Origin: UBA5070 sp035913415
GTDB taxonomy: Bacteria; Fibrobacterota; Fibrobacteria; UBA5070
Length of the DNA: 64,000 bases
Assembly: GCA_035913415.1 (NCBI GenBank)
Contig: JAMIIV010000025.1
Location: 16,306 to 80,305 of the forward strand
Direction of reading: 5' to 3'
The stretch's first letter is position 1. Each line of letters starts with the position of its first letter. Positions 50,674-59,327 of the stretch are shown piece by piece. The position numbers were made by a program, and so were the translations under genes. The notes beneath the pieces were generated by a model that searched no databases, was not told the origin of the DNA, and saw nothing but the letters and a program-made list of their open reading frames with translations.

Positions 50674-51951
50674 ATGACCACAAGCATCTCTCTCGATTGG
50701 CAAAACGACGACGCCCCCCTGCAGGTGGTCCGCACGCTGCGCCAAGCCGGTCACGACGCCTGGCTGGCGGGCGGATGTGTACGCGACCTGTTGCTGGGAC
50801 GCACCCCCAAGGACCACGACGTGGCGACCTCCGCCACCCCCGAGCAGGTCAAGGCGGCCTTCCGCCGCACCATCCCCGTCCAGCCCGAACTGGGTGTGAC
50901 CATGGTGCTGTGGAACGACGCCCGACTGGAAGTCACGACCTTCCGCACCGAGGGCCCCTACCTGGACGGCCGACGCCCCACCCACGTGGCCCCGACCGAC
51001 GCACAAGGCGACGTGCAGCGGCGCGATTTCACGATCAACGGATTGCTTCTCGATCCCGAAACCGGCGAGGTTGTCGACCATGTCGGGGGCATCGCCGATC
51101 TGCACGCCGGGTTGCTGCGGTGCATCGGACAACCCCGGGATCGCTTCGGCGAAGACCACCTGCGGATCCTGCGGGCCGTGCGGTTCGCGGTCCGCTTCGA
51201 TCTGCGCATCGATCCCGCGACCTGGGAGGCCATGCGCGACCTCTCGTGCCACCTTCCGCGCCTGTCCGGCGAACGGCTGCGCGACGAACTCGATCGGATG
51301 TTCGCCCAGGCCCCCTTCGCACGCTGCCTGGACCTTCTGCTGGATTCGGGGGCCCTGGCGGCGCTGCTGCCCGACCTGGATCAAGCCCTCGCGCTCCCCG
51401 GTTCGCGCACCCGGCTGCATGCCGTGTGCCGCCGTGTTCCCGAAACCGTGCCGGGACTGTGGATCGGACTTCTGGGCTCTCCGCTCGCGCCTTGGTGGGA
51501 CACCCCCTGGGAGCGTGGCGACCGCGCCGAGGTGCACGAAGGCCAGGAGCGTCTGTTGGCTCTCCTGAAGGCCTCGCGTGCCGAAATGGACGGGGCCCGT
51601 TTCCTGTGGAAATCCTGGCCGGAGGCCTGGACCCCTCGTCCCCGCCTCCCCAGTCGCATGGCACCGCTGGTCCGCGACCGTTCGTACCTCTGCCTGCAAG
51701 GCGCCCTGACCCAGATCGAAGCGGCTCTGGATCCGCCCTGGAGCGCCGCCGCGGCCTTGCGCGAAGACGCATCGAAGATCCCCCCGGCACCGCCTCCTTT
51801 GGGCGAGGCGTTCCAGAAACTCGGCATCCCCCGCGGGCCCCAACTGGGTGAAGCGATCCGCCTGGCCGACCGTCGGATGCTCGACGAATCCCTCCCCGCC
51901 GACGAATCCCTGCTCCGCGAGGTCGCACAGACTATCTTGGGTCCGTCATGA
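50674..51951 (+). CDS. CCA tRNA nucleotidyltransferase/poly(A) polymerase family protein
   Basis: A 425-residue class II nucleotidyltransferase. The head domain has AGGCVRDLLLGRTPKDHDV with the catalytic Asp pair, then QRRDFTINGLLLDP and the neck motif RFGEDHLRILRAVRFAVRF. These fit CCA-adding enzymes or bacterial poly(A) polymerase. No C-terminal HD domain is seen; the tail ends RLADRRMLDESLPADESL. It repairs or adds the 3' CCA end of tRNA, or may act on RNA ends. It overlaps the 137-residue gene by ATGA. Confidence 0.9.
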   Translation: MTTSISLDWQNDDAPLQVVRTLRQAGHDAWLAGGCVRDLLLGRTPKDHDVATSATPEQVKAAFRRTIPVQPELGVTMVLWNDARLEVTTFRTEGPYLDGRRPTHVAPTDAQGDVQRRDFTINGLLLDPETGEVVDHVGGIADLHAGLLRCIGQPRDRFGEDHLRILRAVRFAVRFDLRIDPATWEAMRDLSCHLPRLSGERLRDELDRMFAQAPFARCLDLLLDSGALAALLPDLDQALALPGSRTRLHAVCRRVPETVPGLWIGLLGSPLAPWWDTPWERGDRAEVHEGQERLLALLKASRAEMDGARFLWKSWPEAWTPRPRLPSRMAPLVRDRSYLCLQGALTQIEAALDPPWSAAAALREDASKIPPAPPPLGEAFQKLGIPRGPQLGEAIRLADRRMLDESLPADESLLREVAQTILGPS

Positions 51952-52361
51952 GTGGTGCCATCTTCCTGATTTCCGGGGAACCGCAACGGTGCGCCCGCAT
52001 CTCGCGCTGGATCCTGGAATGGGTCGAGAACTCCGGCGCCGAGATCGAGCGCAGCGTGTATCTGCTCGATTCCGTCGATCTGGCCCGGGCATCGCTGGCC
52101 GAACCGGTCCGCATGGGCGAGCCTCCCCTCATGGTGATCGTCGACCGCGCCACCTCCGCGGACCCCGCCTTCGCCGAACTGGTCTCCGACTGCATTCCCG
52201 AATGCTGGGTGGTCGAGATCCTCTCCGACACGGACCTTCTGCCTGCCCGCGAATCCATTGTCGGAATTCGTCACAACGCCCGTCGCGACGAATGGGAATC
52301 GATGCTCCACCATTGCGTGCACGTGTGCCCATCGCCCCAATGGTCGAAGGTCGAGGACTGA
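51948..52361 (+). CDS. small protein of unknown function
   Basis: A 137-residue cytoplasmic protein starting at the ATG that overlaps the preceding stop. I do not recognise a family. Alternating hydrophobic segments (AIFLISG, RSVYLLDSVDLA, PLMVIVDRA, CWVVEILSDTDLLP) suggest a compact alpha/beta fold like a receiver domain, but the phospho-acceptor Asp pattern is not clear. Translational coupling to the CCA-adding-type enzyme is the only functional hint. Confidence 0.6.
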   Translation: MSGAIFLISGEPQRCARISRWILEWVENSGAEIERSVYLLDSVDLARASLAEPVRMGEPPLMVIVDRATSADPAFAELVSDCIPECWVVEILSDTDLLPARESIVGIRHNARRDEWESMLHHCVHVCPSPQWSKVED

Positions 52362-52459
52362 TCGAGCGATCTGCGCGCGGAGCTTCGATACCCCCCCTTT
52401 CCAGAATCGTCCGCGAATGGCACAATGAAGGCACCCCTTCCGTCGCCAGGACGTACCCC

Positions 52460-53509
52460 ATGCTCCGCCTCGGCTGCATCGCCAGCTTCTTCGTGTGCCT
52501 CGCCAGCCGCATCGTCCTCGCAGCCCCCCCGGACACCTGGGTTTCAGGCTCCGTCCGCGACACCGCTGCCCCCGCCGCGATCCTCGCCCTGAAGGGCCCG
52601 TCCCCCGAGCTTGACGGAATCCGTCTCTTCGAGGAGCGCCTGTTCGCGGAAGCCTTCAAGGCCAAGGCATGGAAACTCCTCGAGCGCAAGCGGGTAGACG
52701 CCGTTATGGCCGAGCGCGCCTTCCAGTCGGCCGCCTCCGACGGCCCGACGGCCAGCGATGTGGGCACTCTGCTGGGGGTGCGGTCGTTGCTGATTCCCGA
52801 ATTGGAACGCACCAACGGGGTCCTGTACGCTTCCCTGCGCGAAATCGACGTGTCCAGCGGCACGGTCCTGCGCCTGGCCGAAGCCCAGACCGACGAACCC
52901 TTGCCCTCGTCCAATCGTGCCCTGGCACGTTTGCTGGTGGGGCGACTGCTCGAAGACGCGTCCGTGCCCACCTCCGATTCCGGCACCCTCGAGATCCTCT
53001 CGGAGCCGTCTTCCACCGTCTGGATCGATGGGGAAGAGGCCGGAACCACACCGCTGCGGATCGCCGCTTGGCCGGGACTGCACCGCGTTGCCGTGGTGCC
53101 GGGCCAGACGCTCCCGCCTCCGTCGGATGATGAACCCGATGTCCACGCCACCACGGTGATCGTGGTCCACGAGACTCCCCCCCCCCACCCCCACCGGAGA
53201 CGCCCCCACATCCATCATGGCTCACCCACCTCACAAGGTTCGCCGGATGGCAATTCGGACCAGACCACCCAGGTGGTGGGAGGAGCCATCGCGGCCGCTG
53301 CGGGCGTGGCGCTGGTGGCCGCCGCCGTATCGATGCCGGATTCCGTCTGGAACGAGACCTGGGTGGATGTCCGGATCAAGCCGGGCCGGGCATCCAAGGT
53401 GGAATTCTCCCGCGAGGAGAATTCCAGCCGGGCCGCCGTCGGAATCCTGGGGGCCGTGGTCCTGTTCCTCGGGGCCGCCCTGCTGGTGCTGGCGGCCTCC
53501 GGGGACTGA
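52460..53509 (+). CDS. exported CsgG-like/PEGA-domain protein
   Basis: A 349-residue exported protein: signal peptide GCIASFFVCLASRIVLAAPP. Residues about 45-160 resemble a CsgG/LpoB-like domain (KAKAWKLLERKRVDAVMAER, then LLGVRSLLIPELERTNGVLY). Residues about 175-215 are a PEGA domain (LEILSEPSSTVWIDGEEAG). A His/Pro-rich stretch (PHPHRRRPHIHH) follows, then two hydrophobic segments near the C-terminus (VVGGAIAAAAGVALVAAAV and GILGAVVLFLGAALLVLAA). It probably sits in the envelope. AGGA precedes the ATG. Function unknown; the family link is to surface or lipoprotein assembly. Confidence 0.65.
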   Translation: MLRLGCIASFFVCLASRIVLAAPPDTWVSGSVRDTAAPAAILALKGPSPELDGIRLFEERLFAEAFKAKAWKLLERKRVDAVMAERAFQSAASDGPTASDVGTLLGVRSLLIPELERTNGVLYASLREIDVSSGTVLRLAEAQTDEPLPSSNRALARLLVGRLLEDASVPTSDSGTLEILSEPSSTVWIDGEEAGTTPLRIAAWPGLHRVAVVPGQTLPPPSDDEPDVHATTVIVVHETPPPHPHRRRPHIHHGSPTSQGSPDGNSDQTTQVVGGAIAAAAGVALVAAAVSMPDSVWNETWVDVRIKPGRASKVEFSREENSSRAAVGILGAVVLFLGAALLVLAASGD

Positions 53510-53534
53510 TGGCCGCTCCCCGGAATGTCCGGGT

Positions 53535-54605
53535 TCAGGACTTCAGCAGCAGCTCCACCAACTCCTGATCGCAGCGCTCGGGGTTGGAATAACAGGGATC
53601 TTCGGCGAACAGCGACTCGCCGCGACTGAGCAGACCGAAGTCGAGGTTGCGGTAGTTCCAGTAGGTCCAACCGATGCCGTGCTGGGTGAACAGACCCAGG
53701 AGGTCGCGGATCCAGGCCAGTTGGTGCACACGTGCGGGTCCGGCCTTGTACACACCGAATTCGTCGCACGAAACCCGCAGCCCGTACCGCTCCCGAAACG
53801 CCACCACGGGCTCGAGGCACTGCGCGAGGCGGTCGCGGTCCCAACGCCCGGACTCCAGCGGCAGGCGATGGTCGGCATCGGGCGGCAGCACGTAGTCGCC
53901 GGGCCAGGCGCGGGCCTGATGGAAGGCCTCGTGGGCGATCCAGGGAGCCTTCTGGTGCGAGAACAACACGGGGTTGTAGAAGTGGAAGCTGTACAGGACG
54001 TTGTCGTCGTCCATGGGCTCCAGATGCGCGAATTCCGGAGCGGAATTCCAGCGGTTGGACCCGACCACGATGGTGGAACGCGGCGCGTGCGCGCGCACCT
54101 GCGCAAACAACGTCTTGGCGATGCGGTTCCAGGTCGCGGCATCGGGGGCTGTCGGTTCGTTGAGCAACTCGATGGCGCAGCCAGGATCTGTCCCGTAGCG
54201 CTCCGACAGCAGCGACAGCACGCGGCACGCGCCGGCCAGGGCCGAGGGGTCGGTGAACAGGGGCTGGTCGCGGGTGGTGCCTTCGTGGAAGTCGTGGCCG
54301 GGGCAACGATGGAGATCGAGCAGGACCTCGAGCCCCCTGGCCCGGATGTCGGCGATGGCCTTGTCGAGGCGGCGCAACCGGTCTTCCCGTGGAGAGAGGG
54401 TCTCGTCGAAGACGATCTGCCAGTCGACCGGAAGGCGCACGTGGTCGAACCCCCATGCGGCGATGCGCTCGAAGTCGTCCGAACCCAGGAAGGTTTCGAT
54501 GTGACCGTCCACACCCGGGAAGGTGGAGGGATCCTTTTCTTCGATGGCATCGATCTGGCTGAACCAGCCCCCGAGATTCACGCCTTTCCAGCTCTCCACC
54601 CGCAT
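53535..54605 (-). CDS. GH5-family glycoside hydrolase, cytoplasmic
   Basis: A 356-residue TIM-barrel glycosidase of GH5 type. Conserved elements are GVNLGGWFS, DHVRLPVDW, LDLHR, the acid/base in ELLNEP (E150) and the nucleophile in SCDEFGVYK (E282). It has no signal peptide, so unlike most GH5 cellulases it should act inside the cell, perhaps on imported oligosaccharides. GGAGG just before the ATG confirms the start. Its likely substrate (cello- or manno-oligosaccharide) cannot be told by eye. Confidence 0.88.
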   Translation of the reverse strand: MRVESWKGVNLGGWFSQIDAIEEKDPSTFPGVDGHIETFLGSDDFERIAAWGFDHVRLPVDWQIVFDETLSPREDRLRRLDKAIADIRARGLEVLLDLHRCPGHDFHEGTTRDQPLFTDPSALAGACRVLSLLSERYGTDPGCAIELLNEPTAPDAATWNRIAKTLFAQVRAHAPRSTIVVGSNRWNSAPEFAHLEPMDDDNVLYSFHFYNPVLFSHQKAPWIAHEAFHQARAWPGDYVLPPDADHRLPLESGRWDRDRLAQCLEPVVAFRERYGLRVSCDEFGVYKAGPARVHQLAWIRDLLGLFTQHGIGWTYWNYRNLDFGLLSRGESLFAEDPCYSNPERCDQELVELLLKS

Positions 54606-54742
54606 CGTATTCCTCCGTCGGAGGCCTCTTCGGCATCTCCAGATACGCTAAGGGTAGGTCGTGCGCTCGACGGACCCAAGTGGAGAGTGTTGCCATGTTG
54701 AGGAACGTGCGCGCCGCGAACCTCCGAAGCTACGTTCTCTCC

Positions 54743-55393
54743 ATGAATCGACCCCAGCTCGCCCAGCTCCTCGGACTCGCCTTGGTCCCCCTGACGCTTG
54801 GTTCCTGCGACCAGGCCAAGCAGTTCATCGATCCGACGGGGACCGCGTACAAGAAGTCTGGGGATACCGCAAAAACGGCCACAGCTTCGAAACCTTCCGA
54901 AAAATCCGAGCCCACCCCACAGCCGCAGGCCCCCATGGCGGCCCCTGTCGCGGCCACGCGACCTGCGCCAACCCAACGCGACGTCCCGCCCCTCGACCCC
55001 CATTCCGCACTCGTGAAGGTGGCGGACATGATGTTGGCCTCACCCGAGGGCTGGATTCCCTTCACCAAAGGGCGCGCGCTGTCTCGCGGCCGGCACTTCA
55101 CGCTCTGGAACGAACAGGAAGTCCCCTGGGGTCTGGCCATCTCCGACCTGGACCAGGACGGCGCCGACGATGCCATCGTGGCGGTGCGCTCGGTCAAGGG
55201 CCGCGACACCGCCTGGACGCTGGCGGTGATGATGGACCGCAGTGGCAAGCTGCAATGCATCCAGTCCGTCCCCCTGTCCATCGCGGGATTGTCGGGTATG
55301 GAATCCACCCAGGGCGGCGTCCTGGTGACTCCCGTCGAAGGTGACCCCAAGCTGTACGGCTGGGTCGGGGGCGAGCTGCGCGGCAACGACTGA
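54743..55393 (+). CDS. lipoprotein of unknown function
   Basis: A 216-residue lipoprotein: signal peptide AQLLGLALVPLTLGSC, then a long Pro/Ala/Thr/Lys linker to about residue 80. The folded domain contains AISDLDQDGADDAIVAVRSV, an FG-GAP/EF-like acidic DxDxDG calcium loop followed by beta strands, as in integrin-like repeats. No family assigned. The start at 54743 fits the signal peptide and has TACGTT 6 bases upstream; an ATG at 54695 with GGAG upstream is a real alternative. Confidence 0.62.
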   Translation: MNRPQLAQLLGLALVPLTLGSCDQAKQFIDPTGTAYKKSGDTAKTATASKPSEKSEPTPQPQAPMAAPVAATRPAPTQRDVPPLDPHSALVKVADMMLASPEGWIPFTKGRALSRGRHFTLWNEQEVPWGLAISDLDQDGADDAIVAVRSVKGRDTAWTLAVMMDRSGKLQCIQSVPLSIAGLSGMESTQGGVLVTPVEGDPKLYGWVGGELRGND

Positions 55394-55428
55394 AAGCGTG
55401 AGGAAAAACCTCGGAGCGGCCAAAATCC

Positions 55429-55610
55429 ACCGCTCGTCCTGAGGAGCGCCGAAGGCGCGTCTCGAAGGGCGTGCGGAAGGGCGGAATGCCCGATCTTGTT
55501 TCCTTGTGGATCGCGATCTATCGCCCGAAGGATCGCTCCCCGCCCTTCGAGAGCTCTCCTGAGCAAGGTCGAAGGGCGCGAGGCAAAGCCTCGCTCCTCA
55601 GGACGAGCGG
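55429..55610. repeat. dispersed inverted-repeat element, copy B
   Basis: The gene-free gap 55394-55668 holds the second copy of the element seen at 3531-3661. The left arm CCGCTCGTCCTGAGGAG (from 55430) with CTCGAAGGGC is answered by GAAGGGCG and CTCCTCAGGACGAGCGG (to 55610). Inside is a perfect 10-base hairpin, CGCCCTTCGA (55541-55550) and TCGAAGGGCG (55569-55578). It lies between two convergent genes, so it may act as a two-way terminator. No coding potential was seen. Confidence 0.75.
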
Positions 55611-55668
55611 GGTTGTAGTGCTATTTCCGAATTCGTAAACACCTTCGGAGCCGTACTTCGCCAGCCCA

Positions 55669-57693
55669 TCAATGCGGGGCGGGAGCCTTCGGGATCAGGG
55701 CGTCGCGCCGCAGCACGGCCCCCAGCAGGGAGTTCTCGCGGCGGGCGCGCTCCAGAACCCCTTCGAAGCGGACGGAATCCGTCTGCCAGAGGTCGCGTTC
55801 CTGGCGGGGATCGGCCAGCCGGTGGAAGGCCTGGCTCCCCCACTCGCGCCGCGCCTGAGGGTCGATGGTTCCGTGGATCGTCACCGAATCGGTGCGCACC
55901 AACAGCTCCTGGTAGTGGTTGGCCGTCCGCAGGCGCGGCCCGGCCAAGGTGTCGGAGCGCAGAAGGTCGGTTCCCACGAAATGGTTGGCCGTGCGCACCC
56001 CCGCCAGTGCCAGCAGCGTGGGTGCCAGATCCACTTGCGAGGCGATGCCGTCGTGCCTGCGGCCGGCACGCAGGCGCGGATGGGCTCCCCAGATCAGCAG
56101 CGGTACACGCGTCGATTCGTCGAACATGCCGCAGCCCATGTTCGAACACCCGTGTTCACCCAGCGGAAACCCGTGGTCGGCGGTCACCACGAAGACGGTG
56201 CGGCCGAACCAAGGCTCGTGGCGGAGACTGTCGACAAAGGCCTGGAGACGGCGCTCCGTGTAGCGCATGGTGGAAGCCATGCGCTCCTGGAGATCGGTGC
56301 CCGGGGAGGGTTCGTCGGCATCGGGGGGCAGGTTGAAGGGATAATGGTTGGACTTGGTCATGAGCGTGACCAGGAAGGGTTTGCCCGCCTTCAGGTTGGA
56401 ACGCATCCAGGTCGCGGCGTGGGCGAACATACGACCGTCGGTCTCGCGGAAACGGTCGTAGTCCCAACTCTGGTACCACTGGCGCAACCACGGGGTCTGG
56501 TTGTCCCAGGCGGGGTCTGCGGCCGAGAAGAACCGGGTGGTCCAGCCGCATTGCCCCAGCAGGGCCGAGAAGGCACGGTTGCCCAGGCCAGGATAGTCGG
56601 TGACGATGTTGCGGTCGGGATGGTTGGGGACACCCAGGTGGATGCTGGTGAGGGCCCGCACCGTGGGCAGTGCCGTCACGTGGAAGTCGGTCCAGATCTC
56701 GGCGTGGGGGGCGACGGAATCCAGAAACGGGGTGGCATCGCGCACGGCTCCCCAGGGTTTCAGGAACCCCGCGTTCAGGGCCCGATGCGATTCCAACACC
56801 ACCAGCACCACGTTCCACGCCGATTCGGGCGGTGCGACGGACTCGCCTTCCCGGGGCACCTTCCAGTAGGCAAGTTCGGGGTCGGGGAAACGCCAGGCCG
56901 TGTCGGACCCGGCCTCGGCCAGCCAGGACGCGCGGTGTTCGGAAACCAGGCGACGGAATTCGTCATCGGGGATGTCGGCCTCGCGGCCGTCGCGCCAGGA
57001 TTCCCACCACACGGCCACGACGGGAGCCAGTTTGCGGGCGCGGTTGCGCCCCCCCCAGGCGATTTCGGTGAAGATCCATCCCGCCGCCACGAACAGCGCC
57101 GCGGCCAAGGCGAAACGCGCCCACCGGGGACGATCGGAAAACCAGGAGAGGCGGCGCAGCCAAACCGCGATCCAGAAGGCGGCCAAGGGCGAGCCGAACA
57201 GCAGCACCAGGGGCAGAAAACGTCCTCCGCGGTCGTCGGCCAGGAAGGTCCAAAGCGGCGCCAGGGAGGCCGTGTTGCCGTAGGTGTCCACCAAGGTGGG
57301 GGTCAGGTGGGCGCCCATGAACCGCTGCATCTCGTGGTCGGCAACGGTGGCCACCAGGAGGATGCCGTGGAACGCACCGAACGCCGCGTGGCCCACGTGG
57401 GCCCACCAGCGCGCGCGTTTCTCCCAGAAGGCCACGTGCAACACAAAGGGCAGGGATGTCCAGGCGATCCAGCGCGCATCGAAACACAGGGCGTGGAAGA
57501 CGTACCACTCGGGTTTGCCCACGAAGGGCAAGCCGAAGGCGTCGGGTCGGACCAGCACCGCCAGACGCAGCAGGGCGTGCACGATCCACACGGAAAACGT
57601 CCAGGCCAGGGCGCGGGCCAGGAGGGGGCGTTCGGAGGGAAGACCCGGTGGCTTCGGGAACAGGGCCCGAAGCCAGGCCGGGATCAGACGCAT
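55669..57693 (-). CDS. LTA-synthase-like membrane sulfatase/phosphotransferase
   Basis: A 674-residue membrane enzyme. Five N-terminal helices (about 26-46, 70-90, 97-115, 155-180 and 193-213) precede an extracytoplasmic sulfatase-fold domain. Metal and catalytic signatures are VVLVVLESHRALNAGF and TADHGFPLGEHG; DSVRF and TDLL flank the C-terminus. This plan is that of LTA synthase, OpgE or EptA-like enzymes, which transfer phosphoglycerol or phosphoethanolamine to envelope glycans or lipids. The exact donor and acceptor are unknown. ATG 57693 overlaps the DUF971 gene by 10 bases. It is the last gene of the Mrp/DUF971 string. Confidence 0.82.
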   Translation of the reverse strand: MRLIPAWLRALFPKPPGLPSERPLLARALAWTFSVWIVHALLRLAVLVRPDAFGLPFVGKPEWYVFHALCFDARWIAWTSLPFVLHVAFWEKRARWWAHVGHAAFGAFHGILLVATVADHEMQRFMGAHLTPTLVDTYGNTASLAPLWTFLADDRGGRFLPLVLLFGSPLAAFWIAVWLRRLSWFSDRPRWARFALAAALFVAAGWIFTEIAWGGRNRARKLAPVVAVWWESWRDGREADIPDDEFRRLVSEHRASWLAEAGSDTAWRFPDPELAYWKVPREGESVAPPESAWNVVLVVLESHRALNAGFLKPWGAVRDATPFLDSVAPHAEIWTDFHVTALPTVRALTSIHLGVPNHPDRNIVTDYPGLGNRAFSALLGQCGWTTRFFSAADPAWDNQTPWLRQWYQSWDYDRFRETDGRMFAHAATWMRSNLKAGKPFLVTLMTKSNHYPFNLPPDADEPSPGTDLQERMASTMRYTERRLQAFVDSLRHEPWFGRTVFVVTADHGFPLGEHGCSNMGCGMFDESTRVPLLIWGAHPRLRAGRRHDGIASQVDLAPTLLALAGVRTANHFVGTDLLRSDTLAGPRLRTANHYQELLVRTDSVTIHGTIDPQARREWGSQAFHRLADPRQERDLWQTDSVRFEGVLERARRENSLLGAVLRRDALIPKAPAPH

Positions 57694-58052
57694 CCGCCCT
57701 TGGATCCGCAGGCCGGCTCGGCCACCCCGTTGCGGGGACCCGTGGCGTATTTGCCCGAAAGCTCGCGCAGGTACTGGTGGCTGTACAACCCTGTGTCGTG
57801 GCCGTCGTTCCACACGATCTGCAGCGCGTAGCGGCCCACCGAACGCACGAGTTTGGGCTCGACGTTGAAGGGCACTTCGGCCTCGCCCACCTGGCGCACG
57901 CCGGTCCATTCGTCGACGCACTGGGCGCAGGGGCAGTGGCCGCGCAGCCAGCGGTAGGGCAGCACGGTGGAGTTGCCGTCGGACCAGTCGACCCCGAAGA
58001 AGCCTCCCTGGTAGCGATGCAGCTTGACGGGAACGGCCTGGCTGGTGCTCAT
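57684..58052 (-). CDS. DUF971 (GBBH-like) domain protein
   Basis: A 122-residue protein of the DUF971 family: GVDWSDGNSTVLPYRWLRGH, CPCAQCVDEWTG (a Cys/His zinc-type cluster), IVWNDGHDTGLYSHQYLREL. It ends in a Cys-bearing tail (EPACGSKGGCV). The family often sits next to Mrp/ApbC and is thought to help Fe-S cluster work. ATG overlaps the Mrp stop (ATGA). Confidence 0.88.
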   Translation of the reverse strand: MSTSQAVPVKLHRYQGGFFGVDWSDGNSTVLPYRWLRGHCPCAQCVDEWTGVRQVGEAEVPFNVEPKLVRSVGRYALQIVWNDGHDTGLYSHQYLRELSGKYATGPRNGVAEPACGSKGGCV

Positions 58053-59170
58053 GGCTTCACCTCGAGGGTTTCTTCGGGCAGATCGGCCCATTCGGCACTG
58101 AATTCGCCCAGGACATCGGCCCCGGAGGCCATCAGGACGGAAAGCTCCGAGGCCACCCGTCCCGCGATCTCGCGGAACGCGACACCCGAGCGCGAGTCGG
58201 GGGCACGGAAGACCACGGGCTCGCCCTGGTCGCCGCACAGGGCCACGGCGGGCTCGATGGGGACAGCGCCCAGGAAGGGCAAGCCCAACGAGTTGGCGAT
58301 GCGCCGAGCGCCGTCGCGACGGAAAATGTCATGTTCCTTGCCGCAACCGTCGCAGATGAATCCACTCATGTTCTCGACCAGCCCCAGCACCGGGACCGAA
58401 ACCTTCTCGAACATGCGCAGGCCCTTCTTGGCGTCCAGAAGCGCCACATCCTGCGGGGTGCTGACGATCACCGCGGCGGTGATGGGAGTCTGCTGCGTGA
58501 GGGTCAACTGGATATCTCCGGTTCCCGGAGGCATGTCGATGAGCAGGTAGTCGAGCTCGCCCCATTCCACCTGCGACACGAAATTGCCCACCATCTGGCT
58601 GACCATGGGGCCGCGCCAGACCACCGGGGCCTCGTCGTCGGAGAACATGCTCATCGAGATGACCTTGATGCCGCGCGCGGTGGGAGGATGCACGCGTTTG
58701 TTCTCGTCCATCATCGGCTCTTCCGTGGCGCCCAGCATCATGCCCTGCGAAGGGCCGTAGATGTCGGCGTCCAGGATGCCCACGGTGGCGCCCGAACGGA
58801 CCAGGGCGGCAGCCAGGTTGGCCGTGACGGTGGATTTGCCCACGCCGCCTTTGCCCGAAGCGACCGCCAGCACGGTGCGCACGCCCTTCAGGACCTGCGT
58901 CTTGTCCATGCCGGGGCGCGAGGCCACGTTGGCCGAAAGGGTCACGTCGACCGAGGTCACACCGGCGACGGCGCGCGCGGCGGCGACCGCCTGGTCTCGC
59001 AATTGATCCTTCACCGGGCAGGCGGGAGTGGTGAGCACAAGGTCGAAGGCCACGGCCCCCTGGTCGGAAACCGTCAGGTTCTTGATGAACCCGAGGGTGA
59101 CGATGTCCTTGTGGAGGTCGGGATCCTGGACCGACCGGAGGCTGTGGAGGATCTCTTCTTGGGTAGGCAT
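58049..59170 (-). CDS. mrp: Mrp/ApbC-type Fe-S cluster carrier ATPase
   Basis: A 373-residue P-loop ATPase of the Mrp/NBP35 type. The N-terminal DUF59/MIP18 domain (QDPDLHKDIVTLGFIKNLTV) with Cys51 precedes the deviant Walker A GKGGVGKST (106-114). IDMPPGTGDIQLTL is the Walker B region and a CxxC-like pair lies in CDGCGKEHD. It loads or moves Fe-S clusters to target proteins. TAGATT lies 11 bases before the ATG; no Shine-Dalgarno. It leads the mrp-DUF971-LTA-synthase-like string. Confidence 0.92.
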   Translation of the reverse strand: MPTQEEILHSLRSVQDPDLHKDIVTLGFIKNLTVSDQGAVAFDLVLTTPACPVKDQLRDQAVAAARAVAGVTSVDVTLSANVASRPGMDKTQVLKGVRTVLAVASGKGGVGKSTVTANLAAALVRSGATVGILDADIYGPSQGMMLGATEEPMMDENKRVHPPTARGIKVISMSMFSDDEAPVVWRGPMVSQMVGNFVSQVEWGELDYLLIDMPPGTGDIQLTLTQQTPITAAVIVSTPQDVALLDAKKGLRMFEKVSVPVLGLVENMSGFICDGCGKEHDIFRRDGARRIANSLGLPFLGAVPIEPAVALCGDQGEPVVFRAPDSRSGVAFREIAGRVASELSVLMASGADVLGEFSAEWADLPEETLEVKP

Positions 59171-59327
59171 GGCAGAGTCGCAATCTACAATCCGGACATC
59201 GACGTCGTTTTGCTCGTGGAAAGCACTCTCCGGGACGGATGCATCTTTCCAGACTGGATTCCGCGTTCGGACCGCGAACGGCTCGCGCGAACCGGACTCG
59301 ATAGCGCCCTCTCCGGGAGATCCCACG

